Shown here: positions 17,551-26,125 of the stretch, piece by piece
How positions within the stretch are numbered: position 1 is the first letter of the stretch
Layout of the letters: every line of letters starts with the position of its first letter
DNA from: UBA8522 sp049287565
GTDB lineage: Bacteria; Acidobacteriota; Aminicenantia; Aminicenantales; UBA8522
NCBI GenBank assembly: GCA_049287565.1
Contig: JBAQGA010000189.1
Coordinates: 1-64,000, forward strand
DNA: 64,000 bases
Reading direction: 5' to 3'
The notes under the pieces: model-generated
Seen by the model: the letters and a program-made list of their open reading frames with translations, nothing else
What the model was told of the DNA's origin: nothing
Database searches by the model: none
Made by a program: the position numbers and the translations under genes

Positions 17551-19584
17551 ATGAGAGTGAAAACTTGGCTTTTGACCATTGGCCTCGGGATGTTTCTTGT
17601 TCTGTCGCAGATATCGTGTCAGAAGAACGGGAGAACGGATTATCCTTACAGCGCTGTTCCTCTGGCGGCGGTCGAGCTCATCGACACATTCTGGGCGCCC
17701 CGCCTCGAGACCAACCGGGCGGTGACGGTCCCGTTCGCCCTCGAGCAATCCGAGTCGACCGGCCGGATCAAGAACTTCGAGATCGCCGGCGGCGCCGCCC
17801 AGGGAACGTTCTGCTCGAAGTATCCTTTCGACGATTCCGATGTTTACAAGATCATCGAAGGCGCCGCTTATTTGCTGATGGTCCATCCGGACCCCGATCT
17901 CGAGAAAAAGGTCGACGAGACGATCGCCAAGATCGCCGCCGCCCAGGAGAAAGACGGCTATCTTTACACGGCCCGGACGATCGACCCGGCCCACCCGCCC
18001 GTCGATTGGGTGGGAGAGGGGCGGTGGTCAAACCTGTACATGAGCCATGAGCTCTATAACCTTGGCCATCTCTACGAGGCGGCGGTCGCCTACAACAGGG
18101 CGACGGGCAAAAAAAATCTCCTCAATGTCGCTCTCAAGAGCGCGAACCTCGTTGACAGTGTCTTCGGTCCGGGAAAAAAACACGGGACCCCGGGTCACCA
18201 GGAGATCGAGATCGGACTGGTCAAGCTCTATCGCCTGACCGGGAAGAAAAAGTACCTCAACCTGGCCAAGTTCTTCCTGGACGAGCGGGGAAATTCCTCC
18301 GACCGCAAGCTCTACGGAGAATATTCCCAGGACCACAAGCCGATCGTCGACCAGACGGAGGCGGTCGGCCACGCCGTGCGGGCGATGTATATGTACTCCG
18401 GGATGACCGATGTGGCGGCCATCACCGGGGACGAGGTCTACGTGCGTGCCCTGGACCGAATCTGGGATGATGTCGCCTATAAGAAGATGTATGTCACCGG
18501 CGGGATCGGGGCGGCCGGAGGGATCGAGGGCTTCGGCGCCGCTTACGACTTGCCCAATGCCACCGCCTATTGCGAGACCTGCGCCTCGATCGGCTATGTC
18601 CTCTGGAACTGGCGGATGTTTTTGCTAAAGGGCGATTCCCGGTACATCGATGTCCTGGAGCGAACACTCTATAATGCCTTCCTCTCGGGAGTCGGGATGA
18701 GCGGCGACCTTTTCTTCTATCCCAACCCCCTCGAATCTTTCGGCCAGTATCGGCGCAGCCCTTGGTTCAACTGCGCCTGCTGTCCGAGCAACATCGTCCG
18801 CTTTGTGCCGGAGATCCCCGGATTCGTCTACGCGACCCGGGACGATTCCCTGTTCGTGAACCTATTCGTCTCCAGCCGGACGAGCCTCACCCTGGGGACC
18901 CGCATGGTCAGGGTCGAACAGCAGTCTCTCTATCCCTGGGAAGGTGAGGTCAAGATCATTCTTCACCCCGAGGAACCGGCCGATTTCGGCATCCATATCC
19001 GCGTCCCCGGATGGGCGGTCGGAAGGCCTGCGCCCGGAGACCTCTACCAGTACGCTGATTTTCAAGAAGGGGCGGTGACGGTGCGGGTTAACGGAGAAAC
19101 CGTCACTCCGGAGCTCGAACAAGGCTACGTCCGTCTCAGGAGGACATGGAAGGACGGCGATGCGATCGAGGTCGGGTTCCCCATGCCTGTCCGGAGGATC
19201 GTGGCCAATGCTCTTGTCCAGGACGATGCCGGAAAGGTCGCCTTGGAGCGCGGGCCGATCGTCTACTGCGCCGAATGGCCGGATAACAGTGGTCATGTCT
19301 CCAACCTTGTCCTGCTTGATGATACCGTCTTGTCCGCCGAATACCGTGACGACCTGCTCAAAGGGGTGATGGTTGTCAAGGGAGAGGCCACGGCCCTTTC
19401 CGCCGGCCGCCGGGCCGGGCAGGTCGACCGGAGAAGACAGGAGTTTATCGCCATCCCATACTATGCCTGGGCCCACCGCGGGGAAGGTGAGATGACCATC
19501 TGGCTGCCCCGTGAAGAGTCGCTGGCCAGGCCGCTTCCCCGGCCGAGCATTGCTTCGACGAGCAAGGTCCGCGGGCCTTCATGA
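17551..19584 (+). CDS. GH127 beta-L-arabinofuranosidase, lipoprotein
   Basis: From ATG 17551, which has GAGGAGG eight bases upstream, the protein has 677 residues and a lipoprotein-like start ending near SQISC. The DUF1680 domain shows the canonical GH127 zinc-thiolate residues: glutamate and cysteines in AYCETCASIG and the cysteine pair in FNCACCPSN. Family members remove beta-L-arabinofuranosyl units from arabino-oligosaccharides using a cysteine nucleophile. It is a distant paralogue of the preceding gene and likely differs in linkage or aglycone preference. It starts 46 bases after that gene and is followed by ribulokinase, so released L-arabinose would feed the same operon. Confidence 0.88.
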   Translation: MRVKTWLLTIGLGMFLVLSQISCQKNGRTDYPYSAVPLAAVELIDTFWAPRLETNRAVTVPFALEQSESTGRIKNFEIAGGAAQGTFCSKYPFDDSDVYKIIEGAAYLLMVHPDPDLEKKVDETIAKIAAAQEKDGYLYTARTIDPAHPPVDWVGEGRWSNLYMSHELYNLGHLYEAAVAYNRATGKKNLLNVALKSANLVDSVFGPGKKHGTPGHQEIEIGLVKLYRLTGKKKYLNLAKFFLDERGNSSDRKLYGEYSQDHKPIVDQTEAVGHAVRAMYMYSGMTDVAAITGDEVYVRALDRIWDDVAYKKMYVTGGIGAAGGIEGFGAAYDLPNATAYCETCASIGYVLWNWRMFLLKGDSRYIDVLERTLYNAFLSGVGMSGDLFFYPNPLESFGQYRRSPWFNCACCPSNIVRFVPEIPGFVYATRDDSLFVNLFVSSRTSLTLGTRMVRVEQQSLYPWEGEVKIILHPEEPADFGIHIRVPGWAVGRPAPGDLYQYADFQEGAVTVRVNGETVTPELEQGYVRLRRTWKDGDAIEVGFPMPVRRIVANALVQDDAGKVALERGPIVYCAEWPDNSGHVSNLVLLDDTVLSAEYRDDLLKGVMVVKGEATALSAGRRAGQVDRRRQEFIAIPYYAWAHRGEGEMTIWLPREESLARPLPRPSIASTSKVRGPS

Positions 19585-19672
19585 ATGGAAGGTAGATTGA
19601 TAATTGAGCGGGCGGGAATGCGCCGCGACACCCATCCTATTGTCATCTTGAATGAGGGATTGGAGAAATAGC

Positions 19673-21373
19673 ATGGGAAAAAGGAAATTCGCGCTTGGGC
19701 TTGATTTCGGGACGAACTCCGTCCGGGCGCTCCTGGTCGACGTGGCCGACGGAGGAGAGTTGGCCACAGCGACCCACAATTACGAAACGGGCAGGGACGG
19801 GATCATCCTCGATTCCGCCGACCCCAACCTGGCGCGCCAGAACCCGGCCGATTACGTCCGCGGGACCGAGGCCGTCGTTCGATCGGTACTCTCCAAGGCA
19901 AAGAGAGCTGACCAGTCGTTCGATCCGTCCCGGATCATCGGTATCGGTGTTGACACGACCGGCTCCACTCCGCTTCCCGTGGACAACACCGGGACGCCGC
20001 TCGGCTTCCAAAAAAAATTCAAGAACAATCCGAACGCCCAGGCCTGGCTCTGGAAGGACCACACCTCCTACGCCGAAGCGGCCATGATCACCGAGCTGGC
20101 AGCCGAGGAACATCCCGAGTACCTGGCGAAATGCGGGGGAACATATTCCTCGGAATGGTTCTTCAGCAAGATCTTTCACTGCCTGCGCGTTGATCCGGGG
20201 GTTTTCGACGCCGCCTCGAGCTGGGTGGAGTGCAGCGACTTCATCCCCGGTCTCCTCACCGGCATCACCGACCCCCTGGTCATGAAGAGAAGCCGCTGCG
20301 CCGCCGGCCACAAGGCCATGTTCAACGACGCTTGGGGAGGGCTTCCGGCGGAGGATTTTCTGACCCGGCTTCACCCCAAGCTCGGCCGGCTCCGCCGGCG
20401 CCTCTATGAGAAGTCGTATTCGTCCGATAACGTCGCCGGAAAATTGACGCCGCAGTGGGCCCGCCGGACCGGCCTTCCGGCTGGACTGCCGGTCGCCGTC
20501 GGCGCCTTCGATGCCCACCTCGGGGCCGTCGGATCGGGAGCCCGGCCGGGCCGCCTGATCAAGATCATCGGGACGAGCACCTGCGATATCGCCGTCTGGC
20601 CCAACAGCCGGCCGCTGGCCGATATCCCCGGGCTCTGCGGCATCGTCGACGGGTCGGTCCTGCCCGGCTATTTCGGGCTCGAAGCGGGGCAGTCGGCTGT
20701 GGGTGATATCTTCAACTGGTTTGTGAGCTATATCCGGCCCGGCGGCGCGGCCAAGGGCTCTCACCGGGTCCTGACGGCGGAAGCGGCCAAGCTCCGGCCC
20801 GGAGAATCCGGACTCCTCGCCCTCGACTGGAACAACGGCAACCGGACCATCCTGGTGGACCAGCGGCTGACCGGCCTCCTTCTGGGTCAGACCCTCCACA
20901 CCACACCGGGGGAGATCTACCGGACGCTAATCGAGGCGACCGCCTTCGGCGCCCTGACCATCATCAACCGCTTCGAGGAATACGGCGTCAAGGTCTCCGA
21001 GATCATCAACTGCGGCGGTATCGCCGAGAAGAACGCGCTCCTGATGCAGATATACGCTGATGTGACCGGACGGGAGATGAAGATCGCCCGCTCCGGCCAG
21101 ACCTGCGCCCTCGGTTCGGCTATCGCCGGTGCCGTGGTTGCCGGAAAGGCCAAAGGCGGGTATGATAGTTTCGGCGCGGCTCAGAGGGTCATGTGCGGGA
21201 TCAAGCCCAGGAGTTTTCGGCCGAACAGGGAAGCCCATAGAACTTACAGAGACTTGCATAAGCTCTACGCCCAGCTCCACGATGCCTTCGGCACGAAGAC
21301 GTGGTCGGGAAACCTGCACAACGTGATGAAAGACCTTCTGGCCGTCCGGGACCGGCAGAGAAGGAGCGGCTGA
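19673..21373 (+). CDS. araB: L-ribulokinase
   Basis: A 566-residue FGGY-family kinase. The N-terminal ATP-grasp-like phosphate loop LGLDFGTNSVRALLVD, VDTTGSTPLP, KDHTSYAEA and the late GGIAEKNALLMQIYADV segment match L-ribulokinases, which phosphorylate L-ribulose at O5 with ATP. Length agrees with the family. ATG 19673 is chosen over the upstream in-frame ATG because GGATTGGAG precedes it. Its stop overlaps the araD start (TGATG), so the two are translationally coupled. Confidence 0.92.
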   Translation: MGKRKFALGLDFGTNSVRALLVDVADGGELATATHNYETGRDGIILDSADPNLARQNPADYVRGTEAVVRSVLSKAKRADQSFDPSRIIGIGVDTTGSTPLPVDNTGTPLGFQKKFKNNPNAQAWLWKDHTSYAEAAMITELAAEEHPEYLAKCGGTYSSEWFFSKIFHCLRVDPGVFDAASSWVECSDFIPGLLTGITDPLVMKRSRCAAGHKAMFNDAWGGLPAEDFLTRLHPKLGRLRRRLYEKSYSSDNVAGKLTPQWARRTGLPAGLPVAVGAFDAHLGAVGSGARPGRLIKIIGTSTCDIAVWPNSRPLADIPGLCGIVDGSVLPGYFGLEAGQSAVGDIFNWFVSYIRPGGAAKGSHRVLTAEAAKLRPGESGLLALDWNNGNRTILVDQRLTGLLLGQTLHTTPGEIYRTLIEATAFGALTIINRFEEYGVKVSEIINCGGIAEKNALLMQIYADVTGREMKIARSGQTCALGSAIAGAVVAGKAKGGYDSFGAAQRVMCGIKPRSFRPNREAHRTYRDLHKLYAQLHDAFGTKTWSGNLHNVMKDLLAVRDRQRRSG

Positions 21374-22077
21374 TGCTCAGCGGCTTGAAAGAACAGGTCT
21401 GGCAGGCGAATCTGGACCTGGTGAGATTCAACCTCGTGGCCCTCACCTTCGGCAACGCCAGCGGGCTGGACAGGCAGCGGGGGATCGTGGCCATCAAGCC
21501 CAGCGGCATCTCTTTTGAAGAGATGAAGCCCGCGGACATCGTTCTGGTGGACCTGGAAGGGAAGCGGGTCGAGGGCCGGCTGAGGCCCTCCTCCGACACA
21601 CCCTCGCATCTCGAGATATACCGGGCTTTTGCCGGGATCGGGGGGATCGCTCATACCCACAGCGAGTACGCCACGGCATTCGCCCAGGCCGGCCGGGAGA
21701 TCCCTTGTCTCGGCACGACCCATGCGGACGTATTCCACGGGGCCGTCCCGGTGACGCGAGCCATGAGGCCGGCCGAGGTCAGGAAAGATTACGAACGCAG
21801 CACCGGCAAGGTGATCGTCGAACGGTTCCGCAAGCTGGACCCGATCGACGTGCCCGGTGTTCTCGTGGTTTCGCACGGGCCATTCACCTGGGGGAAGGAT
21901 GCCGCCGAGGCCGTACGAACCGGCCTGCTTCTGGAAAGGATCGCCAAAATGGCCCTGCTGACGCGGCTGCTCAAGCCCGGCGGGGTCCGTTTCCAGCGTT
22001 CTCTTTTGGACAAACATTTCCTTAGAAAACACGGGCCCGGAGCGTATTACGGGCAACGAATCGGAGGAAAGAGATGA
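21373..22077 (+). CDS. araD: L-ribulose-5-phosphate 4-epimerase
   Basis: This 234-residue class II aldolase-family enzyme converts L-ribulose 5-phosphate to D-xylulose 5-phosphate. Zinc-ligand histidines are visible in IAHTHSEYATAFAQ, and GTTHADVFHG is the family hallmark. NASGLD and KPSG near the N-terminus form the phosphate and substrate loops. The true start is the ATG at 21373 with GAAGGAG upstream, which overlaps the araB stop by one base; the frame open back to 21301 is inside araB. It overlaps the next gene by 4 bases (ATGA). Confidence 0.92.
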   Translation: MLSGLKEQVWQANLDLVRFNLVALTFGNASGLDRQRGIVAIKPSGISFEEMKPADIVLVDLEGKRVEGRLRPSSDTPSHLEIYRAFAGIGGIAHTHSEYATAFAQAGREIPCLGTTHADVFHGAVPVTRAMRPAEVRKDYERSTGKVIVERFRKLDPIDVPGVLVVSHGPFTWGKDAAEAVRTGLLLERIAKMALLTRLLKPGGVRFQRSLLDKHFLRKHGPGAYYGQRIGGKR

Positions 22078-23552
22078 AGAACATCCCGAAGTTGAAATTG
22101 GGCCTCATCGCCGTCAGCCGCGATTGCTTCCCGGTCGGTCTGTCGCGGAAGAGACGGGTCCAGGTGGCCCGGGAATGCCGGGCGAAGAAAATCCCGGTCA
22201 TCGAGCTCCAGACCATCGTCGAGAACGAGACCGATGTCCTCCAGGCCGAGCGGGAGCTGGAGGAGAAGGGAGTCAACGCCCTGGTCATCTTCCTCGGCAA
22301 TTTCGGTCCCGAGGGTCCGGCCACGCTCCTGACCCAGAAGTTCGACGGTCCGGTGATGCTGGCCGCCGCCGCCGAAGAGACGGGCGAGGACCTGGTCGGC
22401 GGCCGCGGGGACGCCCTCTGCGGTTTGCTCAATGTGAGCTACAACGTCGGGCTGAGGCGCCTCCATCCCTATATCCCCGAGTACCCAGTGGGGAATGCCG
22501 CCGAAGTGGCCGAGATGATCGCCGGCTTCCTGCCGGTCGCCAGGATCATTCTGGGCTTGAAGAAGCTCAAAATTTTCTCCTTCGGCCCGCGGCCGCAGGA
22601 CTTCCTGGCCTGCAATGCGCCGATCAAGGCCCTCTATGACATCGGTGTCGAGGTCATGGAGAACAGCGAGCTCGACCTATACGATATCTTTCTCTCGGCC
22701 AAGGGCGACCCCAGGATAAAAGCGGTCGCCCGGGACATGGCCAGGGAGCTCGGGCCGGGCCTGGCCTATCCCGACCTTCTCGCCAAGCTGGCTCGATATG
22801 AAGTCGCCCTGGTTAAATTTATGGGTGCCCATCTCGGTGCCTCCGAGTACGGTGTTTTTGCCAACAAGTGCTGGCCGGCCTTCGAAAAATATTTCGGCTT
22901 CGTTCCCTGCTATGTCAATTCGCGCCTGGCGGCGAGGGGAGTCCCGGTCTCCTGCGAGGTCGATATCTACGGCGCGCTGAGCGAGTACATGGCGATCTGC
23001 GCGACTGAACTGCCGGCGACCCTGCTCGACATCAACAACTCCGTACCCGGGGATATGTTCGCGGCCTCGCGGAAACGCCTCGGCTCCTACCGGCTGACCG
23101 ACCTGTTCATGGGCTTCCACTGCGGCAACACGCCCTCGGTCTGCCTGATCGCCGGAGCCCTCAAGTATCAGCTCATCATGCATCGCCTGATGGAGGGCGG
23201 CAAGGAGCCGGATATCACCCGCGGTACCATGGAAGGCCGTATCCGTCCCGGCGAGGTCACCATCTTCCGTCTCCAGTCCACTGCGGATACAAGACTCCAG
23301 TCTTACGTGGCCGAGGGAGAGGTGCTCGATATCGATCCCCGGTCGTTCGGCAGCATCGGGGTGTTCGGCATCCGGGAAATGGGGCGGTTCTACCGCCACG
23401 TCTTGATCGAAAAAAGATTCCCGCATCACACCGCCGTCGCCTTTAAGCACTCCGGCCGGCCGCTCGTCGCCGCCGTGCGGATGCTGGGAGTGGAGGAGGT
23501 CTATTTCAACCGGCCGGCGAACCTGCCGTACCCGACCGAATTCCCCTTTTGA
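22074..23552 (+). CDS. L-fucose/L-arabinose isomerase-family protein, likely the pathway's arabinose isomerase
   Basis: The 492-residue protein belongs to the FucI-like (COG2407) isomerase family rather than to classical AraA. The N-terminal Rossmann-like part (about 1-170) has LGNFGPEGPATLL; the central part has VKFMGAHLGASEYGVFANKCWPAF, containing metal-site acidic residues, and CEVDIYGALSEYM; the C-terminal part has LFMGFHCGNTPS with the histidine expected to bind substrate or metal. No araA is seen in the operon, and it is translationally coupled (ATGA) to araD, so it most likely converts L-arabinose to L-ribulose, although L-fucose or D-arabinose activity cannot be excluded. Confidence 0.82.
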   Translation: MKNIPKLKLGLIAVSRDCFPVGLSRKRRVQVARECRAKKIPVIELQTIVENETDVLQAERELEEKGVNALVIFLGNFGPEGPATLLTQKFDGPVMLAAAAEETGEDLVGGRGDALCGLLNVSYNVGLRRLHPYIPEYPVGNAAEVAEMIAGFLPVARIILGLKKLKIFSFGPRPQDFLACNAPIKALYDIGVEVMENSELDLYDIFLSAKGDPRIKAVARDMARELGPGLAYPDLLAKLARYEVALVKFMGAHLGASEYGVFANKCWPAFEKYFGFVPCYVNSRLAARGVPVSCEVDIYGALSEYMAICATELPATLLDINNSVPGDMFAASRKRLGSYRLTDLFMGFHCGNTPSVCLIAGALKYQLIMHRLMEGGKEPDITRGTMEGRIRPGEVTIFRLQSTADTRLQSYVAEGEVLDIDPRSFGSIGVFGIREMGRFYRHVLIEKRFPHHTAVAFKHSGRPLVAAVRMLGVEEVYFNRPANLPYPTEFPF

Positions 23553-23573
23553 TATAAACGCACCCAGCATTGG

Positions 23574-23606
23574 GTCATTGCAAGGAACGCACTGACGAAG
23601 CAATCC
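23574..23606. repeat. Dispersed intergenic repeat copy
   Basis: GTCATTGCAAGGAACGCA followed by CTGACGAAGCAATCC matches the form of the common CATTGCGAGGA ... GACGAAGCAATC intergenic repeat found in many bacteria. It is flanked by a small hairpin (ACCCA-GCAT-TGGGT, 23562-23575) and a C/G palindrome after 23605. It sits between the isomerase gene and a dehydrogenase gene, and may attenuate read-through. Confidence 0.5.
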
Positions 23607-23649
23607 CCCCCCGCGGGGGGCGGGCTGAGAGAAAAGTTAAGACGGGAAG

Positions 23650-24684
23650 ATGAAGGCAGCGGTTCTTACGGGACTCCGTCGCGTCGAAATCCGGGAGGTC
23701 CCTCATCCGCTCTTGAAGAGTGACACCGATGTGCTCATCCGGGTCGGCGCCATCGGCCTCTGCGGCTCGGACATTCATTATTATGCGGAGGGAAGGATCG
23801 GCGACCAGGTCGTGGAATACCCTTTCATTGTCGGCCACGAATGCGCCGGCACGGTCCTAAAGACCGCTCCCTCGGTCCGGGACCTGAAACCCGGGGACCG
23901 CGTCGCCGTCGACCCGGCAGTCGTCTGCGGCGTCTGTGACCAGTGCCTCGCCGGACGGCCGAACACCTGCCGCCGCCTCCTCTATCTCGGAACGCCGGGC
24001 CAGGCTTCCGGCGCCCTCTGCGAGTTCATCGTCATGCCGGAGCAAAATTGCCACCCCTTGCCCGAAGGCTTGTCCCTGGAGGAAGGCGTCCTCGTCGAGC
24101 CTATGAGCATCGCCCTCCATGGGATGAGGATGGCAGGGGAGCCTGCACCGAAGACCGTCGCCGTCCTCGGTGCCGGGCCGATCGGCCTGAGTGTTGTCCT
24201 GGCCGCCCGGGCGGCCGGAGTCCAGACGATCTACGTCACCGACAAGATTGAGGAAAGAGTGCAGGCTTCCCGGAAAGCGGGAGCGGCCTGGGCGGGTAAC
24301 CCCGATCGGGAGGATATCGTCGAGGCTATCGGCAGGCTCTCACCCGGGCAGGTCGACGCGGTCTTTGAATGTTGCGGCGATCAGTCCGCCCTTAACCAGG
24401 CGGTCGCCCTCCTCAAACCCGGCGGCCGTCTCCTCATTATCGGTATCCCGGCCGTCGACCGAGTTTCCTTCGACATCCATTCCCTGCGGCGCAAGGAGCT
24501 TTCCCTCCACAACGTTCGCCGGCAAAGAGACTGTATTCGGGACACCATCGACCTCATTAGAAACAAGCAGGTGGAGGTGCGCTTCATGGCTACGCACACC
24601 TTCCGGATAGAGGATTCCCAAAAAGCCTTCGAGCTGGCCGCCGGCTGTCGCGACGGCATCATCCGGGCGGTCGTTCACCCCTGA
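23650..24684 (+). CDS. Zinc-dependent polyol dehydrogenase (sorbitol/L-iditol 2-dehydrogenase-like)
   Basis: A 344-residue medium-chain dehydrogenase. The catalytic-zinc cysteine is in GLCGSDIHYY, GHECAG supplies the glutamate/histidine region, CGVCDQCLAGRPNTC holds four structural-zinc cysteines, and VLGAGPIGL is the dinucleotide-binding loop. This set matches sorbitol, xylitol and L-arabinitol-type dehydrogenases. Beside the arabinose genes, it may oxidise a polyol or pentitol to a ketopentose that joins the same pathway. It is unrelated in detail to the alcohol dehydrogenase at 11965. Confidence 0.83.
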   Translation: MKAAVLTGLRRVEIREVPHPLLKSDTDVLIRVGAIGLCGSDIHYYAEGRIGDQVVEYPFIVGHECAGTVLKTAPSVRDLKPGDRVAVDPAVVCGVCDQCLAGRPNTCRRLLYLGTPGQASGALCEFIVMPEQNCHPLPEGLSLEEGVLVEPMSIALHGMRMAGEPAPKTVAVLGAGPIGLSVVLAARAAGVQTIYVTDKIEERVQASRKAGAAWAGNPDREDIVEAIGRLSPGQVDAVFECCGDQSALNQAVALLKPGGRLLIIGIPAVDRVSFDIHSLRRKELSLHNVRRQRDCIRDTIDLIRNKQVEVRFMATHTFRIEDSQKAFELAAGCRDGIIRAVVHP

Positions 24685-24724
24685 AAAAAGGCATCCTTGG
24701 GAGCGTATCCAAGAGGAGGATCAG

Positions 24725-25402
24725 ATGACTTATGAAGACATTGCCGGGATGATCGACCATTCTCTGCTCAAGCCCCACCTGACGGACCGGGAGATCGAGG
24801 AGGGCTGCCGCATCGCCAACGAGTACAAAGTGGCCGCAGTTTGCGTCCGGCCGAGCGATGTCCGGCGGGCGGCCGAGATCTTGCGGGACAGCCCGGTCCG
24901 GGTGACGACCGTCATCGGTTTTCCCCACGGCTCGACGACGACGGCCGCCAAGGTCTGCGAAGCTGAAGAGGCCATCCGCAACGGTGCCGTCGAGCTCGAC
25001 GTTGTCCTCAATATCGGCAAGCTCAAATCCAAAGACCATGATTATGTCAAAGCCGATCTCGAAGCCGTGACCGCCGCCGCCCACGATCGGAACGTCATCG
25101 TCAAGGTCATCTTCGAAAATGGCTACCTGGATGACGGGGAGAAGATCGCCGCCTGCCGGATCGCGAGTGAGGTCGGCGTCGATTTTGTCAAGACAGCGAC
25201 AGGATTCGGTCCGGGCGGGGCGGAGGATCGCGACCTGAAACTGATGAGAGAATACACCATCCCCTCTATCAAGCTCAAGGCGGCCGGGGGGATCAGGACG
25301 CTGGAGAGGGCGATCGAGGTCCGGGAACTGGGATGCAGCCGCATCGGCGCCACGGCCACGGTGGCCATTTTGGATGCCCTTAGAGAGAGGGGGGCGGTCT
25401 AG
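24725..25402 (+). CDS. deoC: Deoxyribose-phosphate aldolase
   Basis: The 225-residue protein shows the DeoC signature: DHSLLKPHLT at the start, VCVRPSDV, VIGFPHGSTTTAAK, and the Schiff-base lysine in DFVKTATGFGPGGA. It cleaves 2-deoxyribose 5-phosphate to glyceraldehyde 3-phosphate and acetaldehyde in nucleoside breakdown. AGGAGG lies 7 bases before the ATG. Its TAG stop overlaps the stop of the convergent membrane-protein gene (25399-25401). It probably ends the arabinose transcript, feeding the same pentose pool. Confidence 0.93.
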   Translation: MTYEDIAGMIDHSLLKPHLTDREIEEGCRIANEYKVAAVCVRPSDVRRAAEILRDSPVRVTTVIGFPHGSTTTAAKVCEAEEAIRNGAVELDVVLNIGKLKSKDHDYVKADLEAVTAAAHDRNVIVKVIFENGYLDDGEKIAACRIASEVGVDFVKTATGFGPGGAEDRDLKLMREYTIPSIKLKAAGGIRTLERAIEVRELGCSRIGATATVAILDALRERGAV

Positions 25403-25872
25403 CGGATGATTCCCTTTATCAGGTGAGGGAAGAAGACGAAGACGCCGAATCGAAGGAATCGGCCGACAAAGCCGGTCGTCAGGAAAAGAGGGAAACTGAT
25501 TCGGCAGATACCGGCGGTGATGCTGGTCCAGTAGAAGGGCGGAAATCCCAGGAAGGCGCTCGAGAAGAGTATGACTCCGGCCCCATAGCGCGAACGGGCG
25601 ATCTTCGCCTGGACGGCCCGGATTTTCTCGCCCGGTTTCTTGATGGAAATCTTCAATATCCCCGCTGCAGCGAGATAAAAGATCGTCTTGCCGATCATCT
25701 GACCCAGTGTCGCCAGGAGGAGGATCGGGATGGCCTGGGAGCGGGGTGTCAGAGCGGCCACCCAGACCAGATAGACCTCCATGATGTCGATGGGAAGGAC
25801 ACCCGCCACCAGGGAAACGATCAAGGTTGTGAGGTAGATTCCGTATTGGAGAAGGAGCGCCTCGAAGTTCAT
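25399..25872 (-). CDS. VTT/SNARE-associated-family small membrane protein
   Basis: This 157-residue protein is mostly hydrophobic, with about four or five helices. The spacing and segments (GVLPIDIMEVYLVWVA, GQMIGKTIFYLA, FGPPFYW-like FLGFPPFYWTS) resemble small YqaA/DedA-related membrane proteins. Such proteins are linked to membrane lipid transport and homeostasis. The identification rests on overall pattern only. It is alone and convergent with deoC. Confidence 0.55.
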   Translation of the reverse strand: MNFEALLLQYGIYLTTLIVSLVAGVLPIDIMEVYLVWVAALTPRSQAIPILLLATLGQMIGKTIFYLAAAGILKISIKKPGEKIRAVQAKIARSRYGAGVILFSSAFLGFPPFYWTSITAGICRISFPLFLTTGFVGRFLRFGVFVFFPHLIKGIIR

Positions 25873-26125
25873 AGGCTCTGTTTGGGACTACAAAAGGAGA
25901 GCCGTCTAATTCCCTAAGTATTGATAGGACAGGATAAAAAGTCAAATTTGAGAAGGAGCCCGGCCCTTGAATTTCCCTCCACCGCCCATTCCCTCATCCA
26001 TATATACGGTTCAGCAGCTAAAAAAGTTGCTTCTGGGCAGCGCACCCAGGGGCGCCGGGCTTCGGAAATTTTTCCCCTCAAGGTCAACAAAGATATGGTA
26101 TAAATAGGTGTCGAAAGAGGAAAAA
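25873..26125. other. Intergenic region upstream of serine dehydratase
   Basis: This 253-base gap separates divergent genes. A TATAAA-like element lies near 26099-26104 shortly before the start at 26126, and GAAAGAGGAAAAA is the ribosome site. An imperfect stem-forming stretch lies around 26035-26070. I looked for a known riboswitch and found no convincing match. Confidence 0.35.

Noticed and set aside
15132..17579. Long minus-strand open frame opposite the first DUF1680 gene
   Set aside because: The plus strand has a signal peptide and catalytic motifs; the opposite frame shows no domain, so it is an antisense artefact of high GC.
13714..25402. Polysaccharide utilisation locus of the SusCD type
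   Set aside because: No TonB-dependent SusC-like or SusD-like gene is present; only hydrolases and cytoplasmic pathway genes are seen.
25873..26125. Possible riboswitch before the serine dehydratase gene
   Set aside because: A purine-rich segment and an imperfect stem are present, but no glycine- or other known riboswitch core could be matched.
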